From an uncultured Eubacteriales bacterium (GTDB taxonomy: Bacteria; Bacillota; Clostridia; Oscillospirales; Oscillospiraceae), in the NCBI GenBank assembly GCA_949296115.1, contig CASFNR010000014.1, positions 1 through 43,018 of the forward strand: 43,018 nt of DNA, given 5' to 3'. Made by a program: the position numbers and the translations under genes. Positions 24,880-33,162 of the stretch are shown in pieces. The first letter of the stretch is position 1; each line of letters starts with the position of its first letter. A model generated the notes under the pieces. It had not been told where the DNA came from and did not search any database. It worked only from the letters and a program-made list of their open reading frames with translations.

Positions 24880-25917
24880 ATGAAAAAGCTGTTTGCTGTG
24901 ATTCTGGCAGTCGCCATGCTGCTGACGCTGACCGCCTGCGGCTCTGCCGGCGACACCGCTGAGACCACTGCCGCTGCCGCAGAAGGCACCACTGCCGCCG
25001 CTGCGGAGGGCACCGCCGCTGCCGCCAGCGGAGAGAAGTATGTTGTGGGCGTTTGCCAGCTGGTGCCCCATGAGGCGCTGGATGCTGCGACCCAAGGCTT
25101 TGTTGACCGCCTCACCGAACTGCTGGGTGCGGATAATGTGGAAATCAATATTCAGGTTGCTGCCGGCGATGCCGCAACCTGCGCACCCATTGTGAACGCC
25201 TTTGTGGCGGATGACGTGGATCTGATTATGGCGAATGCTACCCCGGCGCTCCAGGCTGCTGCCGCCGCTACTGCGGACATCCCCATTTTGGCTACCTCTG
25301 TTACCGAGTACGGCGTGGCCCTGGGTATTGAGGGCTTCACCGGCACTGTGGGCGGCAACATTTCCGGCACCTCCGATCTGGCGCCCCTGGATCAGCAGGC
25401 TCAGATGGTGAAGGACTGGTTCCCGGATGCTGAGACTGTCGGCCTGCTGTATTGCTCTGCGGAGGCCAACTCCCAGTACCAGGTGGACACCGTCCAGAAG
25501 TACCTGGAGGAGATGGGATACACCTGCACCCAGTACCCCTTCGCTGACTCCAACGATCTGCAGGCTGTGACCCAGACTGCCGCTGATAATTCCGACGTGA
25601 TCTATGTGCCCACCGACAACACCGTGGCTTCTTCTGCCGGTATCGTGGACGGCATCTGCCAGCCCGCCGGCGTTCCGGTCATCACCGGTGAGGAAGGCAT
25701 CTGCAAGGGCTGCGGCGTGGCCACCCTGTCCATCAGCTACTACGATCTGGGTGTCAAGACCGCTGAGATGGCGGCCCAGGTTCTCACCGGCGAGGCGGAC
25801 ATCTCCACCATGCCCATCGGCTATGCGGACAACTTTTCCCCCAAGTACAACGCCGCTATCTGTGACGCTCTGGGCATCACCCCCCTGGAGGGCTACGAGG
25901 CCGTAACCCTCGACTGA
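24880..25917 (+). CDS. ABC transporter substrate-binding lipoprotein (TrpX-like, ABC_sub_bind)
   Basis: This 345-residue lipoprotein captures the substrate of the importer outside the membrane. The signal peptide ends in the lipobox LTAC, with Cys20 lipidated. A linker of Ala/Thr/Glu repeats (TTAAAAEG type, about residues 27-47) precedes a periplasmic-binding fold of the PF04392 type: VGVCQLVPHEALDAATQGF, then DLIMANATPALQAAAAAT, ATSVTEYGVALG, GNISGTSDLAPLDQQ and YVPTDNTVASS. In this family TrpX of streptococci serves tryptophan, while others may carry different amino acids or nucleobases, so the substrate is open. AAGGAGAG precedes the ATG. It is the first gene of the operon and is followed by a hairpin, which often keeps binding proteins in excess over the permease. 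Confidence 0.92.
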   Translation: MKKLFAVILAVAMLLTLTACGSAGDTAETTAAAAEGTTAAAAEGTAAAASGEKYVVGVCQLVPHEALDAATQGFVDRLTELLGADNVEINIQVAAGDAATCAPIVNAFVADDVDLIMANATPALQAAAAATADIPILATSVTEYGVALGIEGFTGTVGGNISGTSDLAPLDQQAQMVKDWFPDAETVGLLYCSAEANSQYQVDTVQKYLEEMGYTCTQYPFADSNDLQAVTQTAADNSDVIYVPTDNTVASSAGIVDGICQPAGVPVITGEEGICKGCGVATLSISYYDLGVKTAEMAAQVLTGEADISTMPIGYADNFSPKYNAAICDALGITPLEGYEAVTLD

Positions 25918-25939
25918 TTTTCATACCAACCCAACAAGC

Positions 25940-25966
25940 GGGCGAGGCAGCTGTGCTACCTCGCCC
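25940..25966 (+). other. Intercistronic hairpin between binding protein and permease genes
   Basis: An 8-bp stem GGGCGAGG / CCTCGCCC (25940-25947 with 25959-25966), extended by two inner pairs, lies in the 82-base gap. No T-tract follows, so partial attenuation or protection of the upstream mRNA end is more likely than full termination. Confidence 0.6.
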
Positions 25967-25999
25967 ACTTCCGGCGAAATCCATTCGGAGGACATTTCT

Positions 26000-26935
26000 A
26001 TGACAAGCTTTCTCAACGCCCTGCCCGGGGCCGTGGCCCAGGGACTGATCTGGGGCATTATGGCCATCGGGGTGTACATCACCTTCAAGGTGCTGAGCGT
26101 TTCCGACCTGACGGTGGACGGCTCCTTCTGTACCGGCGGCGCCATGTGTGCGGTGCTGGTGACCTCGGGATACCCCCTGTGGGTGGCCATGCTGCTGGCA
26201 CTGGTGGCAGGCCTGGCAGCAGGACTGGTTACCGGCCTGTTCCACACCAAATGCGGCATTCCGGCCATCCTGTCCGGCATTCTCACCCAGCTGGGCCTTT
26301 GGTCGGTGAATCTGGCCATTATGGACATGAAGGCCAACGTGTCCGTCAATGTGAACAATTATGATCTGCTGGTATCCCTGCGCTACCTTCAGGAGGTGCA
26401 GAAGGGTACCCGCCCCATCTGGCAGCACCCCATTTTTGTGGTTCTGCTGGTGACTCTGGCCGTGATTGCGGTACTGTACTGGTTCTTCGGAACGGAGCTG
26501 GGCGCCTCCATCCGTGCCACCGGCGCCAATGAGAACATGGCCCGGGCCCAGGGCATCAACACCAACTTCAATAAGGTGCTGGGCCTGGCGGTGTCCAACG
26601 GCCTGGTTGCCCTGTCCGGGGCCATCCTGTGCCAGTACAACGGCTTTGCGGAAATCAATATGGGCCGGGGCGCCATTGTCATCGGTTTGGCGGCCATCAT
26701 CATCGGAGAGGTGGCATTCGGAAAGCTTTTCCGGAACTTTGGCCTGAAGCTGTTGGCGGTTTCCTTCGGCTCCATCATCTACTATGTGGTGATTCAGCTG
26801 GTTATCAGCGAGTTCAAGATGAACACCAACTATATGAAGCTGATTTCTGCGCTGATCGTGGCCCTGTTCCTGGCCATTCCCTATTGGCAGGAGCAGTATT
26901 TCCACAAGAAGGGGAAGGTGAAGAACCGTGCTTAA
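26000..26935 (+). CDS. ABC importer permease (TrpY-like, BPD_transp_2)
   Basis: This 311-residue permease has eight or more predicted helices and belongs to the branched-chain-amino-acid/ribose permease superfamily (PF02653). The IMAIGVYITFKVLSVSDLTVDGS segment at the N-terminus, with its LTVDGSF motif, and the GANENMARAQGINTN cytoplasmic loop near residue 175, which contacts the ATPase, are typical of the TrpY/YufP-like subgroup. GGAGG lies 8 bases before the ATG. The 3' end overlaps the ATPase gene by 8 bases. It probably works as a homodimer with the TrpX-like binding protein and TrpZ-like ATPase. Confidence 0.92.
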   Translation: MTSFLNALPGAVAQGLIWGIMAIGVYITFKVLSVSDLTVDGSFCTGGAMCAVLVTSGYPLWVAMLLALVAGLAAGLVTGLFHTKCGIPAILSGILTQLGLWSVNLAIMDMKANVSVNVNNYDLLVSLRYLQEVQKGTRPIWQHPIFVVLLVTLAVIAVLYWFFGTELGASIRATGANENMARAQGINTNFNKVLGLAVSNGLVALSGAILCQYNGFAEINMGRGAIVIGLAAIIIGEVAFGKLFRNFGLKLLAVSFGSIIYYVVIQLVISEFKMNTNYMKLISALIVALFLAIPYWQEQYFHKKGKVKNRA

Positions 26936-27722
26936 ACTGGAAAATGTGTGGAAAACCTTCAACCCCGGCACCATCAATGAGAAGGTGGCCCTCCAGTGCC
27001 TGAACCTGACCATGGAGGAAGGGGAGTTCGTCACCGTCATCGGCGGCAACGGCGCAGGAAAATCCACCATGTTGAACGCTGTGGCGGGCGTATTCGGCGT
27101 GGACTCCGGAAAGATTCTCATCGACGGCGTGGACGTCACCAATCTGCCGGAGTACAAACGGGCCAAGTACATCGGGCGGGTCTTTCAGGACCCCATGATG
27201 GGCACCGCCGCCACCATGCAGATTGAGGAAAATCTGGCCCTGGCTGCCCGCCGGGGGAAAAGCCGCACCCTCCGGGGAGGCATCACCCGGGCAGAGCGGG
27301 AGGAGTACGTAGAGCAGCTGAAAATTCTGGGCCTGGGCCTGGAAAACCGGATGACCGCCAAGGTGGGTCTGCTCTCCGGCGGCCAGCGTCAGGCGCTGAC
27401 TCTGCTGATGGCCACCCTGCAGCGGCCCAAACTGCTGCTGCTGGACGAGCACACCGCCGCCCTGGACCCCAAGACTGCTGCAAAGGTGCTGGACGCCACC
27501 CAGCGGATTGTGGAGAAGGACCATCTGACCACCCTGATGATTACCCACAATATGCGTGACGCCATCGCCTACGGCAACCGGCTGATTATGATGTACGACG
27601 GCCATGTGGTGGTGGACGTGTCCGGAGAGGAGAAGAAGAAGCTGACGGTGGAGCATCTGCTCAGCCTGTTCAGCCAGGCCTCCGGCTCCGACGAAGTGGA
27701 CGACAAGATGGTTTTGTCCTGA
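26928..27722 (+). CDS. ABC importer ATP-binding protein (TrpZ-like)
   Basis: This 264-residue ATPase energises the importer. Walker A is GGNGAGKST near residues 39-47, the Q-loop is VFQDPMMGTA, the signature is LLSGGQRQALTLLMA, Walker B is LLLLDEHTAALD and the H-loop is MITHNMRDA. The Walker B has His in place of the more usual Pro (DEHTAALD), as is common in this subgroup. The gene starts with GTG at 26928 inside the end of the permease gene, with AAGGTGA upstream, so it depends on translation of that gene. A GC-rich hairpin follows. Confidence 0.94.
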   Translation: MLKLENVWKTFNPGTINEKVALQCLNLTMEEGEFVTVIGGNGAGKSTMLNAVAGVFGVDSGKILIDGVDVTNLPEYKRAKYIGRVFQDPMMGTAATMQIEENLALAARRGKSRTLRGGITRAEREEYVEQLKILGLGLENRMTAKVGLLSGGQRQALTLLMATLQRPKLLLLDEHTAALDPKTAAKVLDATQRIVEKDHLTTLMITHNMRDAIAYGNRLIMMYDGHVVVDVSGEEKKKLTVEHLLSLFSQASGSDEVDDKMVLS

Positions 27723-27733
27723 AAAAGTGTTCT

Positions 27734-27755
27734 GCGGGCCGGATTTCCGGCCCGC
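27734..27755 (+). terminator. Hairpin between the importer operon and the HD gene
   Basis: A perfect 9-bp stem GCGGGCCGG / CCGGCCCGC (27734-27742 with 27747-27755, ATTT loop) has only ATCCGTTT after it. Some read-through into the HD gene is likely, as no promoter of its own is evident. Confidence 0.6.
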
Positions 27756-27777
27756 ATCCGTTTGAAAGGGGAAGCGT

Positions 27778-28353
27778 ATGAAACCGACGGAACTGCTGGA
27801 CATTCTCCGGGTGGCGGAGAAGCTAAAGTGCCATACCCGCCACTGTGTTACCTCCACCGGCAGGCCGGAGAGCGTGGCGGAGCATTCCTGGCGGCTGGCA
27901 TTGATGGCCATGCTGCTTGCCGGAGAATTTCCGGAGCTGGATATGAACCGGGTGATCCGGATGTGCCTGATTCATGACCTGGGGGAGGCCTTCACCGGGG
28001 ACATTCCCACTTTTGAGAAAACAGACGCCGATTCCAGGCGGGAGGATGCCCTGTTCTCCCAATGGCTGGATACCCTTCCCCTGGAAATCCGGGGACAGTG
28101 GCGGGGGCTCTGGCGGGAGTGGGAGGACCAGGGGACGGTGGAGGCAAGGCTTGCCAAAGCCCTGGACCGGATGGAGGCGGTGATTCAGCACGACGAGTCG
28201 GACATCGCTACCTGGCTGCCCCTGGAATACTCCCTGCAGCTGACCTACGGGGCGGAAAATGTGAGAGAGTTTCCTTGGCTGCAGGAATTAAAAACCGAAA
28301 TCGACTGCTGGACCCGGGAGAAAATCGCCCGGGCGGAACTACAACAGCCATAA
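27778..28353 (+). CDS. HD domain phosphohydrolase (YfbR/HDDC2-like)
   Basis: This 191-residue protein carries an HD metal-dependent phosphohydrolase domain. Visible metal ligands are His36 in ESVAEHSW, the His66-Asp67 pair in IHDLGEAFTGDIP, and an Asp in KALDRMEAVIQHDES near residue 134. The VAEHS and HDxxExxxGDIP pattern places it near YfbR and HDDC2, 5'-nucleotidases that remove phosphate from deoxynucleoside monophosphates. The exact substrate is inferred. GAAAGGGGAAGC precedes the ATG. It lies downstream of the ABC importer and ends at a terminator shared with the convergent VanY-like gene. Confidence 0.88.
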   Translation: MKPTELLDILRVAEKLKCHTRHCVTSTGRPESVAEHSWRLALMAMLLAGEFPELDMNRVIRMCLIHDLGEAFTGDIPTFEKTDADSRREDALFSQWLDTLPLEIRGQWRGLWREWEDQGTVEARLAKALDRMEAVIQHDESDIATWLPLEYSLQLTYGAENVREFPWLQELKTEIDCWTREKIARAELQQP

Positions 28354-28358
28354 AGATA

Positions 28359-28388
28359 CCGCCGCATCCATTCGGGTGCGGCGGCATT
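28359..28388. terminator. Terminator between the HD gene and the convergent peptidase gene
   Basis: An 11-bp stem with one wobble (28359-28369 with 28374-28384, ATTC loop) is followed by CATTTTC on the plus strand. Confidence 0.8.
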
Positions 28389-28391
28389 TTC

Positions 28392-29795
28392 TTATCCCAC
28401 CGGGGGTGCGCCCAGATATTCCTCCAGGCACAGCCCGGAGTCCTTCAGCTCCAGGGCGACCTCCTGCCCTACATAGCGGAAGTGCCATGGCTCGTCAATG
28501 ATGCCGGTGTAATACTCCTTTTCCTGGGTGTAGCGGACGATGAAGCCGTAATCCCAGCAATGCTCCGTGAACCAGGGAATGGCTTCCTCTCCCAGAAGGT
28601 CCAGGGCCAGCCCCAGGTGATGCTCGCTGGTGCCTGGGATGGCTACGGTTTCCAGGGCCTTTTCCCGGGCCTCGTCCTCCTCCAGCTCGTAGGTCTCCAT
28701 GTACTCCTGGGTGCGCTGCTCCAGGATTTCTGTCTGCTCTTCCACCGTCCGGTAAGCGGAGTTGATGCGGTATTCAATCCCTGCGGCGGCGCAGTCATCC
28801 AGCATCTGCATCAAAGCATCGTAGCACCGCCGGTCCACATCGTGGTAGCCGGTGACGTTTACAAGATCCCGCTGGTAGTAGCCGGGCACCGGATTGTTGG
28901 CGTTGACCAGGATGACCTCGATTCCCTTGGGCGTGAAGTAGTGGGTGGCACCGTCAATTTTGGTAGGGCCGGTGGCCAGGCCGCCCTCCGGGAAGAGGTA
29001 GTAGGAATACTCTCCCTGGGTCAGCCAGCCGGTGCGCATCCAGCCGTCATCCCCAAAGAAGCAGGTCTGCCCTTCGATTTCCTGCCAGCCCAAGGCCAGG
29101 GTGCCGTCCGGGAGGAAATACCGCCGGCCCTCCTCATTTTCGTCCCAGCCGGTGTGCATCACACCGTCCGCTCCGAACAGATAAGTCTGACCGTCCAGTT
29201 CCATCAGTCCGGTGGCAAGCACGCCCTCAGTGTCAAAATAGTATCGGCTGCCGTCAATGTCTGCGAATCCGATGGTGAGAATGCCCTCCTGGCTGAAGTA
29301 GTAGCGGCTGCCCTGAATATCCGCAAATCCGGCGGTCATTTTCCCGTCGTCCTGAAAATAATAGGTCTGTCCTTCAATCTCCTGCCAGCCGGTGACAGCG
29401 TAGCCGTCCCGGAAGTAGTACCGGTCAGCCCCCAGCCAGAGCCAGCCTGGAACCATGGCACCGTTGTCGCCAAAGTAGTAGCGTTTGTCCCCCTGCTCCA
29501 GCCAGCCGGTGGTCATGATGCCGTCGTCGCCAAAGTAGTATGTAAAACCGTCCAGTTCCTGCCATTGCCGAAGGGGAATGCCCCCCTCCTGAAAATAGTA
29601 AGTTCCCTCCGGCAGTTCCAGCCAGCCGGAAACCGGGTCGGCGTGGAAATCCCGGTAAAACCGGACGCCGTCCCGCTCCACCCAGCCGCTGCGGTCCACG
29701 TTGTTATCGTACCAGATCCAGCCGCCGGCAGCTGCCAGAACGAGGATGAGAATTGTGAGTGCCAAAGGCAGAATTCGACGAATTTTGGTATCCAT
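28392..29795 (-). CDS. VanY-like D-Ala-D-Ala carboxypeptidase with wall-binding repeats
   Basis: This 467-residue exported enzyme likely trims the D-alanine ends of peptidoglycan stems. A membrane helix (about residues 8-28) anchors it or serves as signal. Residues ~37-290 form about thirteen choline-binding-like repeats of about 20 residues (GW-x-E-x-G-x-x-YYF-x-x-x-G pattern), which bind wall polymer. The C-terminal VanY domain shows INSAYRTVEEQ, the metal motif SEHHLGLALD and the closing EPWHFRYVG. The ATG at 29795 has GGAGGGAG upstream; the frame extends further but without a ribosome site. Repeats at the N-terminal side and catalysis at the C-terminal side is a common order. Vancomycin resistance is not implied, as no vanRS, vanH, vanA or vanX is nearby. 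Confidence 0.92.
   Translation of the reverse strand: MDTKIRRILPLALTILILVLAAAGGWIWYDNNVDRSGWVERDGVRFYRDFHADPVSGWLELPEGTYYFQEGGIPLRQWQELDGFTYYFGDDGIMTTGWLEQGDKRYYFGDNGAMVPGWLWLGADRYYFRDGYAVTGWQEIEGQTYYFQDDGKMTAGFADIQGSRYYFSQEGILTIGFADIDGSRYYFDTEGVLATGLMELDGQTYLFGADGVMHTGWDENEEGRRYFLPDGTLALGWQEIEGQTCFFGDDGWMRTGWLTQGEYSYYLFPEGGLATGPTKIDGATHYFTPKGIEVILVNANNPVPGYYQRDLVNVTGYHDVDRRCYDALMQMLDDCAAAGIEYRINSAYRTVEEQTEILEQRTQEYMETYELEEDEAREKALETVAIPGTSEHHLGLALDLLGEEAIPWFTEHCWDYGFIVRYTQEKEYYTGIIDEPWHFRYVGQEVALELKDSGLCLEEYLGAPPVG
28925..29687 (-). repeat. Coding repeat array, about thirteen wall-binding units
   Basis: Units of about 60 bases encode GW-type choline-binding-like motifs (for example GWQEIEGQTYYFQDDGKMTA). 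Two GWQEIEGQT and two GFADI units point to local duplication. Confidence 0.75.
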
Positions 29796-29825
29796 TTTCT
29801 CCCTCCATGGGGATATTTTCCCGTT

Positions 29826-29853
29826 ATTATAGCATAAAAATGGGGAAAAGCAA
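29826..29853 (-). promoter_or_regulatory. Promoter of the VanY-like gene
   Basis: On the minus strand TTGCTT (29853-29848), a 16-base spacer and TATAAT (29831-29826) with a TGC extension lie about 30 bases before the start. Confidence 0.6.
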
Positions 29854-29947
29854 GGGCGCGGCCCGGGCAATCCGGCGAAAACACAAGATAAATAGGAAAA
29901 ACTAAGAAAAACTTAAGAAGTTTGCCAATAGAAATTTCGAAGAAAGC

Positions 29948-29956
29948 TGGTATAAT
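29948..29956 (+). promoter_or_regulatory. Extended -10 promoter of the GT4 gene
   Basis: TGGTATAAT provides an extended -10. No -35 is recognisable in the AT-rich stretch upstream. The start codon follows 57 bases later. Confidence 0.6.
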
Positions 29957-30012
29957 AAAGGAACATAGTTTGATGCCTGAACGCAATTTTGGCAATGACG
30001 GAGGGAAGAGAC

Positions 30013-31182
30013 ATGCCATCCCAGGATACCAAACTGAAAATTCTGATTACAACGGATCTGTTCACCACGGAAACCAACGGCGTGGTCACGTCCGTCAAGA
30101 ATTTGTTTGATGAACTCACCGCAAATGGCCATGATGTCCGGATTCTGACCATTTCCGATAACCTGCACTCCCATAAGGAGGGGGCGGTTTACTATATTCG
30201 TTCGATTCCCCTGAAGGCGGTGTATCCGAACCTTCGGATGCCGGTTTCCTACCGGCACCGGCTGATTCAGGAGATCATCGACTGGAAGCCGGATGTGGTG
30301 CACAGCCAGTGCGAATTTTTCAGCTTTCAGTTCGCTGCCCGGATTTCCCGGATCACCGGCGCACCCATTGTCCATACCTACCATACCTTGTATGAGCAGT
30401 ACCTGACCTCCTATGTGGTGCCCAGCAAGCGGCTGGGAGAGTTTTTGGCCAAGGTGATCTCCCGGAACCGGCTCAAGCGAGTGAAAACCCTGGTGGCCCC
30501 CACCCAAAAGGTGGAGAATACCCTCCAGAGCTACGGCATGCGGGCGCCCATCAGCGTGGTGCCCAGCGGCATCAGCCTGGAGCAGCACCACAAGCGGCTG
30601 ACTCACCAGCAGCGGCTGGAGAAACGCCGGGAGCTGGGCATTGCCGACACCGACCAGGTGCTGCTGAACCTGGGGCGTCTGGGCGGGGAGAAGAACCTGG
30701 GAGAACTGATGAACCTGTTTGCCCAGGCCCGGCAGTATAACGAGAACCTGAAGTTCCTGATTGTGGGCGACGGCCCGGCCCGGCTGGCCCTGGAGGAGCA
30801 GGCGGAGGAATTGGGGGTTGCGGAACATGTGATTTTCACCGGCATGGTGGACCCCGGCGAGGTCCAGAACTATTACCAGCTGGGGGATGTGTTCGTCAGT
30901 GCTTCCACCAGTGAGACCCAGGGCCTGACCTACATAGAGGCTGCTGCCAATGGGCTCCCTTTGCTGTGCCGCCAGGACGACTGCCTTGCGGATGTGCTTC
31001 AGGAGGGAGAAAACGGGTACGAATATACCAGCGCCCAGGAGTTCCTCCACGCCATTGACGCAGTGTTCCATGATCCCAAATGGCGGGATGCCGCAGCCAA
31101 GCGCAGCGAACAGATTGCGGCCGCTTTCGACAAGAAGGCTTTTGGCGAGGCCATTGAAAACATCTATGAATCCGTTTTGTGA
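30013..31182 (+). CDS. Family 4 glycosyltransferase
   Basis: This 389-residue GT-B enzyme transfers a sugar from a nucleotide donor. The N-terminal domain opens with TTDLFTTETNGVVTSVKNL, typical of glycolipid-forming and 1,2-diacylglycerol glucosyltransferases of Firmicutes. The donor domain shows LLNLGRLGGEKN near residue 217, FLIVGDGPARL near 249 and the EX7E motif with Glu301 and Glu309 (SETQGLTYIEAAANG). No membrane helix is seen; such enzymes sit at the inner leaflet. GGAGGGAAG lies before the ATG at 30013, while an in-frame ATG at 29995 lacks one. The acceptor may be diacylglycerol, giving glycolipid anchors for teichoic-type polymers, but this is inference. A terminator separates it from the next operon. 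Confidence 0.9.
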   Translation: MPSQDTKLKILITTDLFTTETNGVVTSVKNLFDELTANGHDVRILTISDNLHSHKEGAVYYIRSIPLKAVYPNLRMPVSYRHRLIQEIIDWKPDVVHSQCEFFSFQFAARISRITGAPIVHTYHTLYEQYLTSYVVPSKRLGEFLAKVISRNRLKRVKTLVAPTQKVENTLQSYGMRAPISVVPSGISLEQHHKRLTHQQRLEKRRELGIADTDQVLLNLGRLGGEKNLGELMNLFAQARQYNENLKFLIVGDGPARLALEEQAEELGVAEHVIFTGMVDPGEVQNYYQLGDVFVSASTSETQGLTYIEAAANGLPLLCRQDDCLADVLQEGENGYEYTSAQEFLHAIDAVFHDPKWRDAAAKRSEQIAAAFDKKAFGEAIENIYESVL

Positions 31183-31187
31183 CTGCC

Positions 31188-31219
31188 ATGCACCGCTCCC
31201 GGCCGGGCGGTGCATTTTC
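31188..31219 (+). terminator. Rho-independent terminator after the GT4 gene
   Basis: A perfect 9-bp stem ATGCACCGC / GCGGTGCAT (31188-31196 with 31207-31215) is followed by TTTC. Confidence 0.75.
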
Positions 31220-31250
31220 GGCAAGTAAGGGAGAGAAGGGGGAGAGATCA

Positions 31251-31886
31251 ATGAAAGTTGCCCGTTTTTTTGCGGTTCTGTTTGCAGCTGCCGGACTGAT
31301 GCTGGCGCTGACCACGGTGGGTTTTTGCCTGTATTCTCTGGATAAGCCCGCAAAGATCCTGGAATATCCCCAGGCCGCTTCCGACTGCACGGAGAAACTG
31401 ATGGCATCCCTTGCCCAGGGAGACTATGCCGGGGCAGGCAGCTGCCTGTATGGGCAGCCTGACCTGGGAAGCGGGGAGATGCCGGAGGACCCCAGGGCGG
31501 CTCTGTTCTGGCAGACGTTCCTGGATGGCATTTCCTACTCCTTTGAAGGAGACTGCTATGCCCGGAACGGCGGCTTTGCCCGGCAGGTCACGGTTACGAC
31601 ACCGGACCTTACCGCATTGACGGCGGATTTTCAGACCCGCTGCCAGGAACTGCTGAGTCAGCGGATTGAAGCTGCCACGGAAATGTCGGAACTGTATGAC
31701 GAGCAAAACAATTTCCGGCAGGACTTGATTGACCAGGTGCTGGAACAGGCGGCCCAGGAGGCCGCAGACCAGGCAGACCAGACCAAAACCTACGAGATTA
31801 CCCTGGAATTGACCTTCTGGGATGGTCAGTGGTGGGTTCTGCCGAATCAGGAGCTGCTGCGGGCCATGTCGGCGGACCTGACGTAA
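31251..31886 (+). CDS. Uncharacterised exported or membrane-anchored protein
   Basis: I do not recognise this 211-residue protein. It has a basic start and one hydrophobic helix (about residues 5-28) ending near FCLYSL, then a soluble outside domain. That domain begins with a helical stretch containing two Cys-bearing segments (ASDCTEKL, GSCLYGQP), continues with a strand-rich part (ARQVTVTTPDLTALTADF), then a long Gln/Glu/Ala helix and a final strand pair (YEITLELTFWDGQWWVLPN). The DGQWWVLPN ending resembles the NTF2-like folds found on many exported Clostridia proteins. GGGGGAGAG precedes the ATG. Only 13 bases separate it from the phosphodiester glycosidase gene, so it probably serves the same pathway. 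Confidence 0.75.
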   Translation: MKVARFFAVLFAAAGLMLALTTVGFCLYSLDKPAKILEYPQAASDCTEKLMASLAQGDYAGAGSCLYGQPDLGSGEMPEDPRAALFWQTFLDGISYSFEGDCYARNGGFARQVTVTTPDLTALTADFQTRCQELLSQRIEAATEMSELYDEQNNFRQDLIDQVLEQAAQEAADQADQTKTYEITLELTFWDGQWWVLPNQELLRAMSADLT

Positions 31887-31899
31887 GGAGGGGCAACAG

Positions 31900-33159
31900 A
31901 TGGCTTATCAACCCAAATACGCCCGGAAGGGAAATGCAGTGGGTCCTATCCCGGAGCGGAAGGCTCCTCCCCCCCGGAAGAAGCGCAGCGCCGGAGTCTG
32001 GGCGCTGCTGATTCTGCTGGGAATGGTGGTGGTGCCCGCCTCTTGCTGGGCCACGGGAACCCTGCTGTACCGGATGAGCACGACCCTCGGACGGCCCCGG
32101 CTGACGGCTCCGGCAAAGACCGGAGACCAGGATATTGGCGCGGCGGCGGAAAATTACATCTGCCAGTATGTGCAGGCCATGGAGACGGCCCTCCAGTCCG
32201 GAGAAAAACCGGAAATCGCCGAGGTGGAGGTAGAACCGGTGCGCAAGCGGTATTGGATTGAGGACGGTGTCCAGGTGGCGCCGGAACCGAATCCGGACTG
32301 CTATGGCCAGTCCACGGACCCGGCGGTTCTCAGCCAGCTGCTGGAGGACGCCGCCTGGCTGCTGGAGGATCAGCCCACCTACTTCCGGCCGGATGCAGAG
32401 CTGTATGAGGACAGCACCGTGCAGTATTACCTGGACGACAGTATTTTCGCCTTTACCTGGAAGGAGGTCCACGAAGGCTCGGTCTATACCTTCTCGGAGA
32501 TCAAGGTGTCCCATCCTTCTCAGTTCCGGCGGCACCTTGCCGGCGGGGAATACGGCTCGGAAATGCAGTACCTGACCACGGAAATGGCAGCCAGCGTCAA
32601 TGCGGTGGTAGCATCCGCAGGAGACTTCTACCGCTTCCGGGATTTCGGAGCAGTGGTCTATGAGGGCGTTGCCCGCCGGGTGGAGGGCACCTATGCGGAA
32701 ACCTGCTATATTGACACCAACGGGGATATGCACTTCACCTACGGCGGAGAGGTGCTGACGGTGGAGGATGTGCAGAAGTTCGTGGATGAGAACGACATTT
32801 CCTTCTCCCTGGCCTTTGGTCCGGTGCTGGTGGACAACTACGAGGTCAAGAACCCCACCTGGTACGGTGTGGGGGAGATCAACGAGGGCTATGCCCGGGC
32901 GGCTCTGTGCCAGATGGGACCGCTGCACTACATTGTGGTCACCGCCAATACCCAGGGCCCCTACCAGGAGATTCCTACGGTGAAGCTGTTCACCAAATAT
33001 GTGGCGGCTACCGGCTGCCAGAACGCCTACTGCCTGGACGGCGGCCAGACGGCCACCATTGTGATGAACGATGAACTGGTGAACCGACCGGTATACGGCC
33101 AGCAGCGAAAAATCAGCGACATCATTTATTTTGCCACGGCAGTACCGGAAGGAGGCTGA
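31900..33159 (+). CDS. Phosphodiester glycosidase family protein (NAGPA domain)
   Basis: This 419-residue protein has a basic, Pro-rich cytoplasmic start, one membrane helix (about residues 29-52) and an outside domain. The C-terminal part is a NAGPA-type phosphodiester glycosidase domain (PF09992): ARAALCQMGPLHYIVVTA, then the catalytic-region motif CLDGGQTATIV near residues 377-387, followed by RPVYGQQRKISDIIYF. The human founder uncovers mannose-6-phosphate by removing GlcNAc from a phosphodiester. Bacterial members are thought to cut sugar-phosphodiester bonds in wall or surface polymers. It is coupled on both sides (13 and 3 bases) with the unknown protein and the Lgt-like protein, hinting at a role in processing a surface glycolipid, polymer or lipoprotein. 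Confidence 0.88.
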   Translation: MAYQPKYARKGNAVGPIPERKAPPPRKKRSAGVWALLILLGMVVVPASCWATGTLLYRMSTTLGRPRLTAPAKTGDQDIGAAAENYICQYVQAMETALQSGEKPEIAEVEVEPVRKRYWIEDGVQVAPEPNPDCYGQSTDPAVLSQLLEDAAWLLEDQPTYFRPDAELYEDSTVQYYLDDSIFAFTWKEVHEGSVYTFSEIKVSHPSQFRRHLAGGEYGSEMQYLTTEMAASVNAVVASAGDFYRFRDFGAVVYEGVARRVEGTYAETCYIDTNGDMHFTYGGEVLTVEDVQKFVDENDISFSLAFGPVLVDNYEVKNPTWYGVGEINEGYARAALCQMGPLHYIVVTANTQGPYQEIPTVKLFTKYVAATGCQNAYCLDGGQTATIVMNDELVNRPVYGQQRKISDIIYFATAVPEGG

Positions 33160-33162
33160 GCG

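Noticed and set aside
28392-29795. A vancomycin-resistance VanY gene
   Set aside because: The VanY fold is shared by many ordinary wall enzymes, and none of the other van genes is present.
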